Below are positions 10,904-22,340 of a DNA stretch of 64,000 nt, piece by piece. The stretch is from Favolaschia claudopus. Lineage: Eukaryota > Basidiomycota > Agaricomycetes > Agaricales > Mycenaceae. The notes under the pieces were generated by a model. That model saw nothing but the letters and a program-made list of their open reading frames with translations, made no database searches and was not told where the DNA came from. Both the position numbers and the translations under genes were made by a program. Positions within the stretch are counted from its first letter, which is position 1. Each line of letters opens with the position of its first letter. The stretch covers positions 930,001-994,000 of the forward strand of contig JAWWNJ010000046.1 in assembly GCA_037176885.1 (NCBI GenBank), written 5' to 3'.

Positions 10904-12199
10904 TCAGCATCTCCAATGCTTTCCATTCAGAGTCAAAGTTTTGACCGAAGGGAAAGCATCGTGATACTCCTCCTCCGAAACCTGTATGTTATCGATTCGA
11001 AGCAAATCCAGAGCACATCCAGATCGCAATATCAGGCCTTGTACCGTTTCCCGGAGGTCACCATACGCAAAGGTCAGGTCCGAGAGCTCGAGGGTGCGAA
11101 GTGCGGGAAGCGTCAATAAGCCAAGCAATTGGTCTACGTTTGCGTCCGAGTCCACGGTGAGAGACAACCGCAAGTCGCGCAAATGGTGATGGGTGAGCCT
11201 TTGGGAGTGCGTCCCCCATGGGTCGCATACCATTTCGACCACCGTGAGACGGACAAGATTGGAGGCTTCTTTCAAGATCAGCACGCATTCATGCTCGTAT
11301 AGGCATTGCCCTTCGATGCACTGCAGCTGCGACCACGGAAGATGTATGACCTTGGGGAAGAACCGCCGCTCGAGCACGACGTCAGTGAGCCGAGGCGCAT
11401 CATTGAAAAGCTCGATCCTCGCTTCGTTTTCGGGGGGAACTAGACTTGGCTCAATCTCCAACGCCTTCAAAAGCGGCATCTCTCCTTTGATAGCATGCAA
11501 AGTTTCATGTGGCATGAGGAGATCGAGATACTGCCAGCGGTCGCAGTGACGAACGATAGCGTGAATGAATTGGGAGAGAAGGGGTTGGCCTGTGGGATTG
11601 GCGTCGTCGTGGGTGGTGTAATGAAGGCGAATGGAGAGTGGGCAGGCTCCGGAGCGTGAAAGCCAAGCTTCAAGAGTATCCAGCTTCCGCGCCATCAGGA
11701 GTTCGCTGTCGTCGGCTTCCAGCTTAATCTTAATAGCACGCCAGAGATGCGGGGTGGTCAACGCGATCTGTCTCCAAAGACCGCAGATCTGCGAGAGGGT
11801 AGATGGGGAAGACAGTCCAGTACATGGGGGACATTTCGGATAGCTTGGAAGGAAATTTCTGAAAATCTCGGCCACGATTTCGGGAGGAAGAGAAAGCACG
11901 GCGGCGGCCTCAGGCTTGGTCGCCAGCGGTATCGTGGCAAGATCTCGATCCACTGGCATGTCGGATATGCACCGAGGAAGAATTTCCGAAGTAGGATTGG
12001 TGTAGAGTTCCTCTCCAATTTCAAAGCAAGGCAAGCAAGCTGAATCCCAGGCTTCAGGCACCGTTTCAAGAGTTTCAAGAGTTCGTACACTCGTGGCTTT
12101 CCCGTTTTGTTCCCGTTGCGCTCGAGCCTCTCGCCGCGGGACTCCCTGGGAGAGAGAGGTGTCGCAAGTCACAGCCGTGACTCGTGAGTCGTGACTCAC
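10904..12199 (-). CDS. F-box protein with LRR-like tail
   Basis: A 431-residue intact frame if started at 12199. The F-box is at about residues 105-155 (SLPPEIVAEIFRNFLPSYP, ICGLWRQIALTTPHLWRAI), followed by RHCDRWQYLDLLMPHE and LLTLPALRTLELSD. The first 80 residues are poorly conserved. Their first codons (MSHDS) correspond to bases that occur upstream of the 215-1386 paralogue with CTG in place of ATG, so they may be 5' untranslated. An alternative start is the methionine at 11959 (351 residues). Presumed SCF substrate receptor; the tail is the likely target-binding part. Confidence 0.82.
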   Translation of the reverse strand: MSHDSRVTAVTCDTSLSQGVPRREARAQREQNGKATSVRTLETLETVPEAWDSACLPCFEIGEELYTNPTSEILPRCISDMPVDRDLATIPLATKPEAAAVLSLPPEIVAEIFRNFLPSYPKCPPCTGLSSPSTLSQICGLWRQIALTTPHLWRAIKIKLEADDSELLMARKLDTLEAWLSRSGACPLSIRLHYTTHDDANPTGQPLLSQFIHAIVRHCDRWQYLDLLMPHETLHAIKGEMPLLKALEIEPSLVPPENEARIELFNDAPRLTDVVLERRFFPKVIHLPWSQLQCIEGQCLYEHECVLILKEASNLVRLTVVEMVCDPWGTHSQRLTHHHLRDLRLSLTVDSDANVDQLLGLLTLPALRTLELSDLTFAYGDLRETVQGLILRSGCALDLLRIDNIQVSEEEYHDAFPSVKTLTLNGKHWRC

Positions 12200-13151
12200 A
12201 AGCTTGACTGCCAGTCAGTGTCACCGTCGTCGACGACTTTTTGGTGCAAACTCGGGACTCTCCTGCCGATTCATATTCATGGATATTTCTTTGTGACGCC
12301 TCCCATTTTCTGTGTTTATGCAAGAAAGCGTCCACATGGCCGGCGCCGGCAGCCCACAGTGCGGAATTCGTTGAATTCAAGTTTGTGGCCTTGTAGCTCT
12401 AAAGCTGTCTCCATTCATCAAGCCACTGCACAACAGTCCTCCCGCGATTTACATGGTTGCTCACTGGCAGTGCTCGAAATCCGCGCATTTTTAGGATTCG
12501 ACCTCTGTACTCAGCAACGGACATCGTAGTTTGGATGTAATCAGACAGCGAAGTCAGTTATTAATCTCCCGCGTTGGTTGAAGTTCGAACTGAGACCATC
12601 AATCATCTCCTAGTCTGTTGGTTGTTGATCACTGCATTTTCTCTTACAGTAAAACGGAAAAAAATGTCTCGGTAACCTTTCTGTTTGCGGGCTCGAATGT
12701 TCAGGCTAAAATTGCGATTAATCGCATCTCTGAGCTTTATACCCCCGTGAGTGTCCACTCTATACAATGGAAGAGATTGAACATGGCTATAGAACCCATA
12801 TGTTCATTTCAATTTTTCACCGTCGTATTCCGAAAATTGAGATAGTCTTCCAGCACTCGCTCGAGCCGGATTGCAATGTAAATGGTCGGGCTGCGACGGG
12901 GTCATCACAAACCCTCTCGCAGCTTATTTATCCTCCGGGGATTCATTCATAACTGAGATTGTATCTCTTCAACATTCAAACGCCACGGGTGTTGTTGTCT
13001 TGTCACCAGACAGCGAATCTCCGACCGTGCCCACCTTATCACCGCGTTGCGAAGTGGACTTGTTTTTATACCACCTCGATATGCATACTGACTTACACCC
13101 TTGTGCGGGGGGAAATAGTGACGCAGCCCACTCTGGATTCCTCTCGGCACG
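12200..13151. other. Intergenic region before the membrane-protein trio
   Basis: Contains a reiterated GTGACTC/GAGTCAC motif at its left edge (12177-12200) and otherwise no supported exon. It should include the promoters of the two divergent flanking genes. Confidence 0.4.
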
Positions 13152-14502
13152 ATGAACGTCCTGGTGGACGACGATGATCCTTTAATTCGATATATTCAAT
13201 ACGATCCACCAAGCGGCTGGGCAAACTACGGTCCACTCTCTCAATTCAACGGAACCACTCATGTGTCAGCGACCCCGGGAGATACTGCAACGCTGCAATT
13301 CACCGGTGTGTGTCGTGCTGCCACACTGACTTATCAAGCTGAAATTTCATGGTTGCCAACCTTAGGGAACTCCATCAGTCTTTACGGGAGCATCCAACCC
13401 AGCAACATAGGCTCCAAGTTGAATTTTTCTATCGACGGCATGGCTGCGGGCTCGGTTGTGGGCGTTGAAATACCTTCAATCATTCACAACCAGCTCTTTT
13501 GGGCGTCTTCAATACTGGAAGAGGCGTTGCACACACTCGTGGTCACCGTGGACCATCACACGATGCGACCCGACCCGAACCTGCTCAACAGGACCTTTTT
13601 CCTCGACTATTTCATATATAACACGGCTGCCACTACTGTCATGGCTCTTGAAACAAAGCGGTTGATTGACGACGGCGATTCAAATGTGATATACTCTGAA
13701 TATGGCTGGAAGGCCGGCACCAATTCTGACGGAAGTCTGAAAGGCACTCTCCACTCTAGCGAATCCCAGGGGGCATGGACTGCGGTTGAGTTTCAGGGTG
13801 GATTTTTTCGCTCATTTCTCCCTTGTCAAATATCGAGTTGACGAAATATGCCAGGAACCGATATTTCAGTGTTTGGTACTGCTCAAGGAACAGCCTCTTT
13901 TACAATAGATTCGTCGCCGTCGGTTACTTTACCGAAGTCGCAAGGGCAACTCTTCGAGTCTAACGGACTCCACGCGGGCTCACATATATTGAACATCACG
14001 TCTGTAGACGGGTCCCTTGAAATTGATTACTTCCTAGTCACACCTCCCGTGGGCAATGGCACGACTATGTCTCAATCCCCGGCGCATCCCACCTCTACCG
14101 CAGTAACACATACTGCACCTTCGTCTGCGCCAGTGACGCCAACATCATCGACGTCTCAGCTTTCAAAAACAGCTCACCTCCCGACTGTAATCGGGGGAAC
14201 CATGAGTGGTGTTGTCCTTCTGGGACTGGTGTTAGCCTTTGTGCTTATCAGGAGACGAAGAATGCGTACACGCACTAGTCAGTCTGAGCTCCATTATTTC
14301 TATGTAATCTGATCCAGAATGTTTTCATCCAGATGGCACGCAATCTTTGACGTCGCGGTGGTTGAGATGCCAAGAGGATCCCGAGTCCACTATTGCCCCT
14401 CAGCCTTTCAGGTCTTCGGTTTCCGACGAAAGTACAGAGAATCCTCCTCCTCCCTACACCGCGAAATATTTTTCTCGGGCCAGACGAATACCGGTTTCAT
14501 GA
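13152..14502 (+). CDS. One-pass membrane protein, VDD-type ectodomain (copy A)
   Basis: Four exons: 13152-13305, 13366-13797, 13855-14277, 14333-14502, all joined in phase 1, giving 392 residues. It starts MNVLVDDDDPL and contains two related segments (GNSISLYGSI... and GTDISVFGTAQG...) typical of the beta-sandwich repeats in agaricomycete membrane proteins. A Ser/Thr/Pro stalk follows, then a membrane helix (IGGTMSGVVLLGLVLAFVLI), a basic stop-transfer stretch, and a cytosolic tail with PPPPY. No signal peptide is visible, so the membrane helix may set the topology. First of three tandem paralogues with identical intron positions. A function in surface sensing is only a guess. Confidence 0.8.
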
Positions 14503-15033
14503 GTTTTCGTCTCGAACTAAGTAATTTTTTGTATGGTTGGACATTGGCCGAACAGGATTTTCGGAATCAAAATTCATACGATTTTGGGCTTATAGTGATG
14601 CAGATGATTGAGAAAATCTCTTGAAAGAATATGCTCGCACTCTGCAATTTTCCACCGGTGCACATCCTAGGAAATCGTTTGATGTTGAATTTCGGGAATT
14701 TCGGTCTTACCATCAGCAATCTCCGGAACATGTTTCGGCTTGTGCACGTGTATGCCTCTTCGCTTTTTGCCATATCGAAACACATTGGTGCACCGAGCAC
14801 CAAGCCTTTTGGCACCGATACCGACGTGTTTGATACAATCATCGAGAAGTTGACCTTTTTCTCTTCAATGATAGTACCTACTGGGCCGATAGTAGTACCT
14901 TCGCGTTGGATGGTCAGACAACACTGCGCCACGGTGTTTGCCAGTGATTCTGCCAGTGTGCGTCGTTGCTGTGGCACGGCCGCGCGACTGAGAGGACATC
15001 ATGTTCGAAGTCTGAATTCGAATCTCGAGTCAT
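14503..15033. other. Intergenic, nothing recognised
   Basis: Short frames on both strands lack splice support. Confidence 0.35.
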
Positions 15034-15307
15034 ATGTACCCTTCCGCCCTCAGGCTCCGGATGTCCACCACGACCGGCTCCAACAACACTTGCAATTCAG
15101 TCATTCTAGGCAATATTGTGAGCGGTATCTTGATGCTAGGTCTCGCTCTTACTCCTCAAAAAGGTCCGTGTTTTCCCATTGATTATGTGTCTGTATGGGT
15201 TTATGCTAAAACACATTTTTTTATATATGTTACTTGGTCAGGACATGGGAATCAAGGGATGGACGTTCGAACTCTACCGCGGCGGCCGCAGGAGGGAGCG
15301 TGAATAG
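15034..15307 (+). CDS. Possible small membrane protein
   Basis: Two exons are possible, 15034-15192 and 15242-15307, joined in phase 0 to give 74 residues, or 65 if the second methionine at 15061 is used. The middle (NIVSGILMLGLALT) is hydrophobic enough for one membrane helix. The end (GIKGWTFELYRGGRRRERE) is basic. There is no recognised family, and an alternative donor at 15164 gives a different tail. It lies between two copies of the membrane-protein trio. Confidence 0.3.
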
Positions 15308-15707
15308 TTGAGCTCCGAGGGTCGCTGACCACATGACGGGCATTCAGGACGTGAGTTCTTCTGCTTCGATTTTCTACGCTTGTAATTCGGGCTCACAATC
15401 TGTTTTCAGGTCGCCTGTGCGAATGTGCGGTTATAATTACGCAGTACCTTAACTCCCATCGTAGCGGAATTGTTGGGACCCTGCCCATAACTTATGGCAT
15501 CCGTTCATTATTGCTGCCCTATCTCTTCCAACATTCAAGTGTCCGCTCATTCGATGTTATCAGAGAGCGATGTTCGTTCATCTCTCGCTGAGGCTACTGC
15601 ATCACTCGGTGGCGACGTTGTATAGCCATGGAATTCGCTCGATTGATCTACATAAACATGTCTGGGGTATATGGTCATGATACCTCTTCCAGATCTCCCC
15701 CTTCGCG

Positions 15708-17036
15708 ATGAGCGTCCTGGTCGACGACAGCGATCCCTTTGTGAAATATAATTCTCAGAGCGGCTGGGAGAAGTGGGGTCTACCCAGCGTCGAGTTCAAT
15801 GGAACCACCCATGCGTCTGCGACGCGGGGAGATACGGCAACGCTGGAGTTTCAAGGTATGTCTTTCAACTCCATAAGCGATTTCAAGCTTATATTTCGCG
15901 GCCTGAAATTGAGGAACGTCCATCAGCGTTTACGGCTCGCTGGGCCCCAGCGCTCCGGGCGCGAGGTTGAACTTTTCACTTGACGGCCTGGATGCTGGAT
16001 CTTTCATTGGAAATGGAACTCCTCGATCTCAACACAACCAACTCTTTTGGACATCTTCGACGGTGCAAGAGGCGTCCCATACACTTGTGGTCACTGTGGA
16101 TCATGATACAGCGACACCGCAAGTAAATCAGCTGAATCGGACCTTTTTCCTCGACTACTTCATCTACAATACATCATCCGTAAATGCCCCCGGAACGAAG
16201 GAGTTCATAGACGACACCGATGCAAAAGTGATATATTCGGACCATTGGAACGCGGGCAAGGATGATGGAAGTCTCCAGGGCACTTTCCACACCAATAAAC
16301 TTCCGGGAGCATGGGCCGCCATAAAATTCCAGGGTAAGTCTGATTCCATACACCACTACCGAGCACCGTTGAAGATAAAAGTACAGGGACCAGTATCTCG
16401 CTTTTCGGTGCAACTAGCGGAAATTTATCATATGTCATCGATTCATTGCCACCAGTGACTATACCCGCCAGGAGTAGGCTTAGCGGTCTAGTATTCCAGT
16501 CGAACGGACTGAGTTCAAGTTCTCACACACTGAACATCACGGCTCTCAGCCCGGCCGACTTGGCTATTGACTCTTTTTTCGTTGCGACAGCTGGGGGAAA
16601 TGCTACGAGCTCCCAGTCCTCTCAGTCCTCAACTGCTACTTCTAGATCTGAAGCTTCACCAACCTCATCGTCGCCCCAACAACAGAAGTCCCATGCCGCC
16701 AAGCTCCCTTCTGTAATCGGCGGTGTTGTGGGCGGAGTTGTTCTTTTGGTGTTAATATCGGCCTTTGTCCTTTTGCGGAGACGAAGAAATCGTGCTCGTA
16801 ATAGTCAGTGCAATTTTCTTGTGAATGGATTGTACCCTCATGCCGAGTTCTTTGCTATAGATGACACTCGATCTGGATCCTTGATGTCGCGTTGGCTGAG
16901 ACGGCAAGATCCTCAAGCTGGCATTATTGTTCGGCCGTTCCGATCTTCTCTGCCAGACAGTGAGAATTTGGAGCAGCCTCCTCCTCCCTACACTTTGAAG
17001 CATTTACCTATTGTCGGACGGTCAGTAGGGGTGTGA
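15708..17036 (+). CDS. One-pass membrane protein, VDD-type ectodomain (copy B)
   Basis: Exons 15708-15855, 15914-16333, 16387-16803 and 16861-17036, phase 1 throughout, giving 386 residues. It begins MSVLVDDSDPFVKY and contains the two repeated segments (GTSISVYGSLGP and GTSISLFGATSG), HTLVVTVDHD and DYFIYNT motifs, a Ser-rich stalk, a membrane helix (IGGVVGGVVLLVLISAFVLL), RRRR, and a tail with QPPPPYTLK. The bases just before the ATG (CCTCTTCCAGATCTCCCCC) are shared with copy C. Same architecture as its neighbours; the ligand is unknown. Confidence 0.82.
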
Positions 17037-18337
17037 ACATTCGCGTTCAAATAATCTGCCATACCTGGTCGAACCTGAGCAGCTGAACCGTGTGTAATTT
17101 GAGAATAAAAGGTTGGGTTTCCGGAAATCATGGTCAAATTCGTGTTGAATCGACAAAGAAAACTCTTCTTCGCGTCAACTTCGCGTCCAATGTTGGTTCG
17201 GGGATCTCCGTCCGGCATGATACGATCAATGATTTCTTCACAGAGTGTGTTGACTTTCACACGCTCTCTGTACTCCGTCTGCCACGACTTACCACGAACC
17301 GAGGTCCGACAGTTCACGCGAAAGCGGCATTCGATTCTTCGGCCTCATTTTCTACTGATAGCTCGAGTCCCATCCCAGTCAAGTTTACCTGAACATCGAA
17401 AATCCAACCGTCGAAAATCGCCAAAAAAAATCGCCGGAAAATTCAAGAAACCTGGGTTCTGCTGCCTGCGGCACGGGTCGCCGGTGGACATCAAGGTGGA
17501 CTTGAAGACATTATCCATCGAACCTACACGCGCTTTGACGGGGCCGTTTCGTTGCCCTCACTGAAGTCTTGACTCTGAAGCGATGATGATATCCCGGAAA
17601 CTCTGGCAACGCTTCTCACCAACTGCATCTTACTGACCCGTCGACTCGGGAATGGAGACTTGACGGCGCTAATTCTGACCTGTTCCTCGATGTAAACCGT
17701 CACCCGGTGATTTGAGCGGTATTTTAAGTGCGACACACTACTGGGCATTAACATCTTCCTCTTCTCGCCCTTCAATCCGAGGGTAGTGTTTCTGATCCGG
17801 AATACAGACAAGCAGACATACTATCCTGATCACGTCGGCTTTCGAAAGCGTCTAGTAAAGTATGGGTATTGGTGTAGCCCATCGAAGGGTCTTCCATGAT
17901 AGGAGCGATCCATCTCGGTGAGAGTTGAGTGAGTCAATGGCTCACCCGGGACAACCGTAGCTGTGCTGAAATCGTACAGTGATACGTAGCCATAAATAAG
18001 TTCCAAGCTATTGAAAGGTCATGATCAGGACGTGGCGCAAGAGACCGTCCATCTCAATCTCGTTCTAGAGCTCTGCAACATTTGGTATGTACCAGTTCTC
18101 ACCCTCGATTCGCGTGAGACCAAGTGTCGACCATACTACAACATTCCAGGTCCCTTGCGATGCGCGCTTTACTTGTGGTGTTACAGCAAACATGATGAAC
18201 GATCTTCTGTGGATCATTCATCTCGTTGACTGTTGCTTGAAATCAAACAACCAGATGTTCTGTCAGTTTTCACATATACGTAGCCTTCGCGGAGTGGTGG
18301 GTTCTCAGGCCTCTTCCAGATACCCCCCTTCTCCGCG
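17037..18337. other. Intergenic, nothing firmly recognised
   Basis: A 144-codon plus-strand frame (17130-17564) is basic and has no recognised motif; it is probably chance. The last 50 bases match the region before copy B and are likely the 5' leader of copy C. Confidence 0.4.
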
Positions 18338-19649
18338 ATGAGCGTCCTCGTCGACGACAACGATTCTTCTGTGCAGTATAACTCGCGAAGCGGATGGAAA
18401 AAGTTTGGGCAAGCTCCTGAATTCAACGCAACGACTCATGCGTCTGCGACGCGGGGAGATACTGCAACGCTGGAATTCCAAGGTGATTTTTTTCTGCTAA
18501 TTTACAGTCTCGAGTTCACACTTGGTGGTTTGGAATAAGGAACATCTATTAGTGTGTATGGGAGTATTGGACCCAGCACTCCCGGCGGCAGGTTAAATTT
18601 TTCCATCGACGGCCAGGATGCCGGCTCGTATGTGGATCCCGGTGTGCCCAAGGTCATTCATAACCAACGCTTTTGGACGTCTTCTGCACTCGAGGAGGCA
18701 CCGCATACGCTTGTGGTCACTGTAGACCACGACACAGCGCTGCCGACGCAAGTAAACCCGGAGAACAGAACCTTTTTCCTTGACTACTTCGTCTATGGCC
18801 CAGCACCCCTCGGGAAGACGCAGTTCATAGATGATACCGATCCAAATTTGATATACTCCGACCACTGGAACGCGGCCAACAATTCCGATGGAAGTCTCCA
18901 AGGCACTTTCCACACTAATAAATTTCCTGAAGCATGGGCTGCGATAAAATTCCAGGGTGAGTTTGATTTCACACATCACTGCAGAGTATCGTCGAAGATG
19001 AAAGTACAGGGACCGGTATCTCGCTTCTCGGTGCAGCTAAAGGAACTTCATCATACGTCATCGATTCATTGCCCCCAGTGACTATACCTAGCCAGAGTAG
19101 CGGCCCAGTGTTTCAGGTGAAGGAACTTAGCTCCGGCTTTCACACATTAAACATCACGTCTTTCAACTCGTTTGGGCTTGCGATTGACTGTTTTTTTGTT
19201 ACGCCTGCTGGGGGGAATTCCGCTACGACAACTACTACTTCTGGGTCGGACTCTCAGGGTGTTGGGACTCAGGCGGTTGCGGCAGCGAGTTCATCAGCAG
19301 GGGGATCTGTTTCCACAAATACAGTCCCAATCGGAGCCATAGTCGGAGGTGCCGTGGGGGGCGTCGTATTACTGCTCCTGCTCGTTTTCGGAATTCTCTT
19401 TTGGCGGCGACGGAGGGCGCGCAAAAGTCAGCCAGGTACATATCTCTATGAATGATTCAAATTCTACAAGCTCTGACCAAAGACATAGCATTCGACTATC
19501 CGATCATGTCCCAACAACCTCTTCCTGATCCATGGGCGCACAAACGTGTCAGCATGACTAGTTTGACTACGCTGACCGACGACGCCACGAGTCCCAGGAA
19601 TTTTGGGAAGCCGCGGCCACCTTCGAGATATATTTACTATGAGAGTTGA
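18338..19649 (+). CDS. One-pass membrane protein, VDD-type ectodomain (copy C)
   Basis: Exons 18338-18482, 18540-18956, 19010-19435 and 19483-19649, phase 1, giving 384 residues. It begins MSVLVDDNDSSVQY and has the same two repeated beta-rich segments as copies A and B. The stalk is Gly/Ser/Thr-rich, the membrane helix is IGAIVGGAVGGVVLLLLLVF, and a cluster of arginines follows. The cytosolic tail differs from the other copies after SQP and ends PSRYIYYES. Copies B and C are closer to each other than to A in the N-terminal exon. Function unknown. Confidence 0.82.
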
Positions 19650-19774
19650 CGCCGATGATGTACTGGGGGGCTTCGGTGATTGTTTTGTGTTGGTTGTTGT
19701 ACTTAATACTTGTGCAATGATGTTGTAATTCTAGTACTTTTCTCTGTACGACCGTAGCACGGTCTATCACATTA

Positions 19775-20120
19775 GGGGGTTTCACGGTAGCCTATTTCAC
19801 TCCGATTTGAGCCCTATTTCGACCCCAACTTCACCCCGATTTGAAGCAAAGTTGGGGTCGAAATAGGGAACACTGCCGTGAACGCCCTTTTACCCGAAAT
19901 CGACCCAAGTTGGGTCCGAGGTGATTTGATGGGTTGCTACGGTGGGCTAAGCGAAGTTGGCCACGTCCCAACTTCGAAATCGGGCACGAAGTTGGGATGC
20001 AAATCGAGGGGGGGAGCCCGACTTGCACTCCAACTTCGAAATTGGCCAAAAACTTGAGGTCCAACTTGAAAAAAGTTGGAGTTCAAGTTGGGCTCCAAAT
20101 CGGCCTACCGTGAAACACCC
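19775..20120. mobile_element. MITE, 346 bp, TA target duplication
   Basis: The ends are GGGGGTTTCACGGTAG (left) and the complement of GGGTGTTTCACGGTAG (right), 15 of 16 matching, flanked by TA on both sides (19773-19774, 20121-20122). The interior folds into hairpins. The best is CCCTATTTCGACCCCAACTT, followed after a short loop by its exact complement (about 19811-19867), with more AAGTTGG/CCAACTT pairs to the right. No coding capacity. Confidence 0.8.
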
Positions 20121-20306
20121 TATTCTTTCATTACCATTCGGGATCACGGTGAACTTGTAATCACGCGTTTTCTTCGAGTTCAACGTCAGTTCAACATGAA
20201 AAGCAACCGCAGGAACAATCCGAACATCACATCAAACTCTGATCGCCGCACAAAATCACGTGCCAAATAGAGCCAAAGGACGCGTGAATCCTTGACCAAA
20301 ACCACA

Positions 20307-21074
20307 ATGGCGATTCTGAAATGCGAGTCTTGTGCGACAACCCAAGCCTTCTACGATTTTGATCGCCCCATCGAACGCGACGCGCAAGGGCGCATCAATC
20401 GCGAGGGTGGCTGGCGCTTCGACCCCAACACGGGGAGATGCATCTCCGACGCGTCGGATTACAGTGGACGTAGCCAGCCATATTGGCGAATGTGTTTTGG
20501 ATGCAAGTAAGCATACCTCTTTTGATTTCTGATGAGCCCCCGTTTTCTGACTGATTGTCATTCAGTCGTAAGCATATGTGGGTTTACTCGTCGGAGCCAC
20601 CGCCTGTGTCCGATTGGACGCCTGGTCCTGCACAGTATGCGACCCATGAAGCAGCTGCTGTTGAGCAAGGACTTTCTGCGGCTCCTGAATACGTTTGGTC
20701 TGTGCGCCGCAAATCTTGTGGTTGCCGCGGACGCTGCCAGTTGCGCGGTGGAGGAATTGGCGGGTGCGGGTGCGCAAGTAACGGGTATGCGTGCTCCGTT
20801 TCATGTGGATGTGGTGGCCGGTTCGAGTTTCTTTCTTTCTTTGTAATCTAATCTTGCTCATGAGATTCATCATTGTAGCGGCGAAGATGGGCAGTGCTTG
20901 AGCCCCTACACCCCTCCTCAAGGCGCCGATCCTGGTTCGAAGCGTTGCTCCTGCTCTTCCGGGTGTCAAGTTGGCGTTTACATTGGAGGCTCTTGCGGAT
21001 GCGCTTCTCTGGCTATTGGGTGCTCGGAGCTTTGCGCATGCCAGGGTAACTGCAGAAACGGCCCAAGAGCTTGA
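20307..21074 (+). CDS. Cys-rich protein, possible metal binder
   Basis: Three exons (20307-20506, 20566-20784, 20879-21074) close to a 204-residue protein. The N-terminal exon has two CxxC pairs (KCESC near the start, CFGC near the end of the exon), as in zinc ribbons. The two later exons end in Cys/Gly-rich blocks (CGCRGRCQ...CGCAS and CSCSSGC...CGCAS...CSELCACQGNC) that look like repeats of one another, each following a short non-Cys stretch. No signal peptide is seen, so it is probably intracellular. The family is not recognised; metal binding is inferred from Cys spacing only. Confidence 0.65.
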
Positions 21075-22222
21075 GTAACGATTGACCGGAGATTGACAAT
21101 GGCTCCCGAATAATGCTTTCCTTCTCATACATCTATATCACCTCCCAACCTTGCGTTCTTATTTACTATCGAAACTGGTTCAAGTCGATGTTGAATTCAA
21201 CTCGATGAGTTCATGCCTTAGTATGGTTTTGCCCATGTCCAACTCGTTCAAAAAAAATTTCCTTAACCGCATTCTCGAGAACATTAGTAACCAGCTCATC
21301 TTTGCATTATTATTGACCCCAATGCTCAGAATGATCACCTCGCTTTAGCTAGGTCCCCCTCCGTCGATTGCTCTTACGTATACGCATTACTGTAACACCT
21401 TGTGACTAGATAAGATGGTGGCGATGACCTAGGAGGATGATGTTAGTCGATTCTGTACGCCATCTGTGCTAAATTCACAACATGAACAAACTGCCTTCGG
21501 CGTGCTATGCCGATTTGCGTGGAAATGCCGGTTCGGCCCAATGCGAGCTGGTCGACGCGCTAGCGTCGACCGAGCGAGTGTTGGGCACTGAGGAAATATT
21601 GAGTCTTGACAATAGCTTTGAATTGCAGTAGCATCGGAATGGTGGATTTAATACCCACATGTCCTTGAGCTGCTTGGCTGTCACCAACCACAATAAACTT
21701 TATATTGTCTGTTTATACTCTCAAGCTCTCAAGATCTCAAGTTTGGTTTGATCTTGTAAATCGGAGGTTCGTCAAGGTTTTATGATTGAGTTTGCAGCCG
21801 AATGTCTTCAATTTGATGACCACCGCTTGAGCCGCGAGGGTTGAATATTGAATCTTGAAAGCGGCTTCAATGCCGAAGGGCAACACGGATCAGAAAGGCT
21901 TGTGACGGGGCCGGAGGTTCGTCGGTTCTTTCAAGCGAGGTGTGACGGCTGCATCCCAGCCGCCTGGTAAGTCAATCCTGGGTCTTGACCGAATTTGGGA
22001 TCAATCCAGCTGTGCTGATGTGATCGGCCGCCTCATCCGATCACTACTGTTTCCCGTCTTCCTCCATGACCTCTCCACAACAGCACCCCTCCGGGATGGC
22101 TATTCTACCACTCTACTCTCTCGGCCACCCTTTTTCGCTGATACTCGGCCTTTCGGGCTCTGCGGACTGCGATATTGAAATTCCTACTGGCAATTTCAAC
22201 TAAAACATGCAGCAAATTTACA
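21075..22222. other. Intergenic with a strong hairpin
   Basis: No gene is supported. A 9-bp perfect hairpin with a 4-base loop occurs at 21550-21571 (GGTCGACGC arm). The stretch GGAGGTTCGTC occurs twice (about 21764 and 21913). Confidence 0.4.
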
Positions 22223-22293
22223 TCCGCTGTGCGGAAGCTAGAGACATGTCTGAAATAACGGGTCCCAGCTCCCCTGCGAAAGGGATAAATTAA
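22223..22293 (+). promoter_or_regulatory. Conserved upstream element: inverted palindrome plus mini-ORF
   Basis: TCCGCTGTGCGGA (22223-22235) is the exact reverse complement of the palindrome before the 2196 gene. At 22246 an ATG opens a 15-codon frame (MSEITGPSSPAKGIN). Its first 29 bases match the upstream mini-ORF of the other gene at 27 of 29 positions. A TATA-like gataaat is at 22284-22290. Distances to the main ATG agree within 4 nt between the two genes. Confidence 0.6.
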
Positions 22294-22340
22294 CAAGCAC
22301 CCCTTCACTAAGGACTGTAGCTCTCTCGACTTCAAGAGAG

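Noticed and set aside
17130..17564. 144-codon plus-strand frame
   Set aside because: No motif, no splice partner and a basic random-looking composition.
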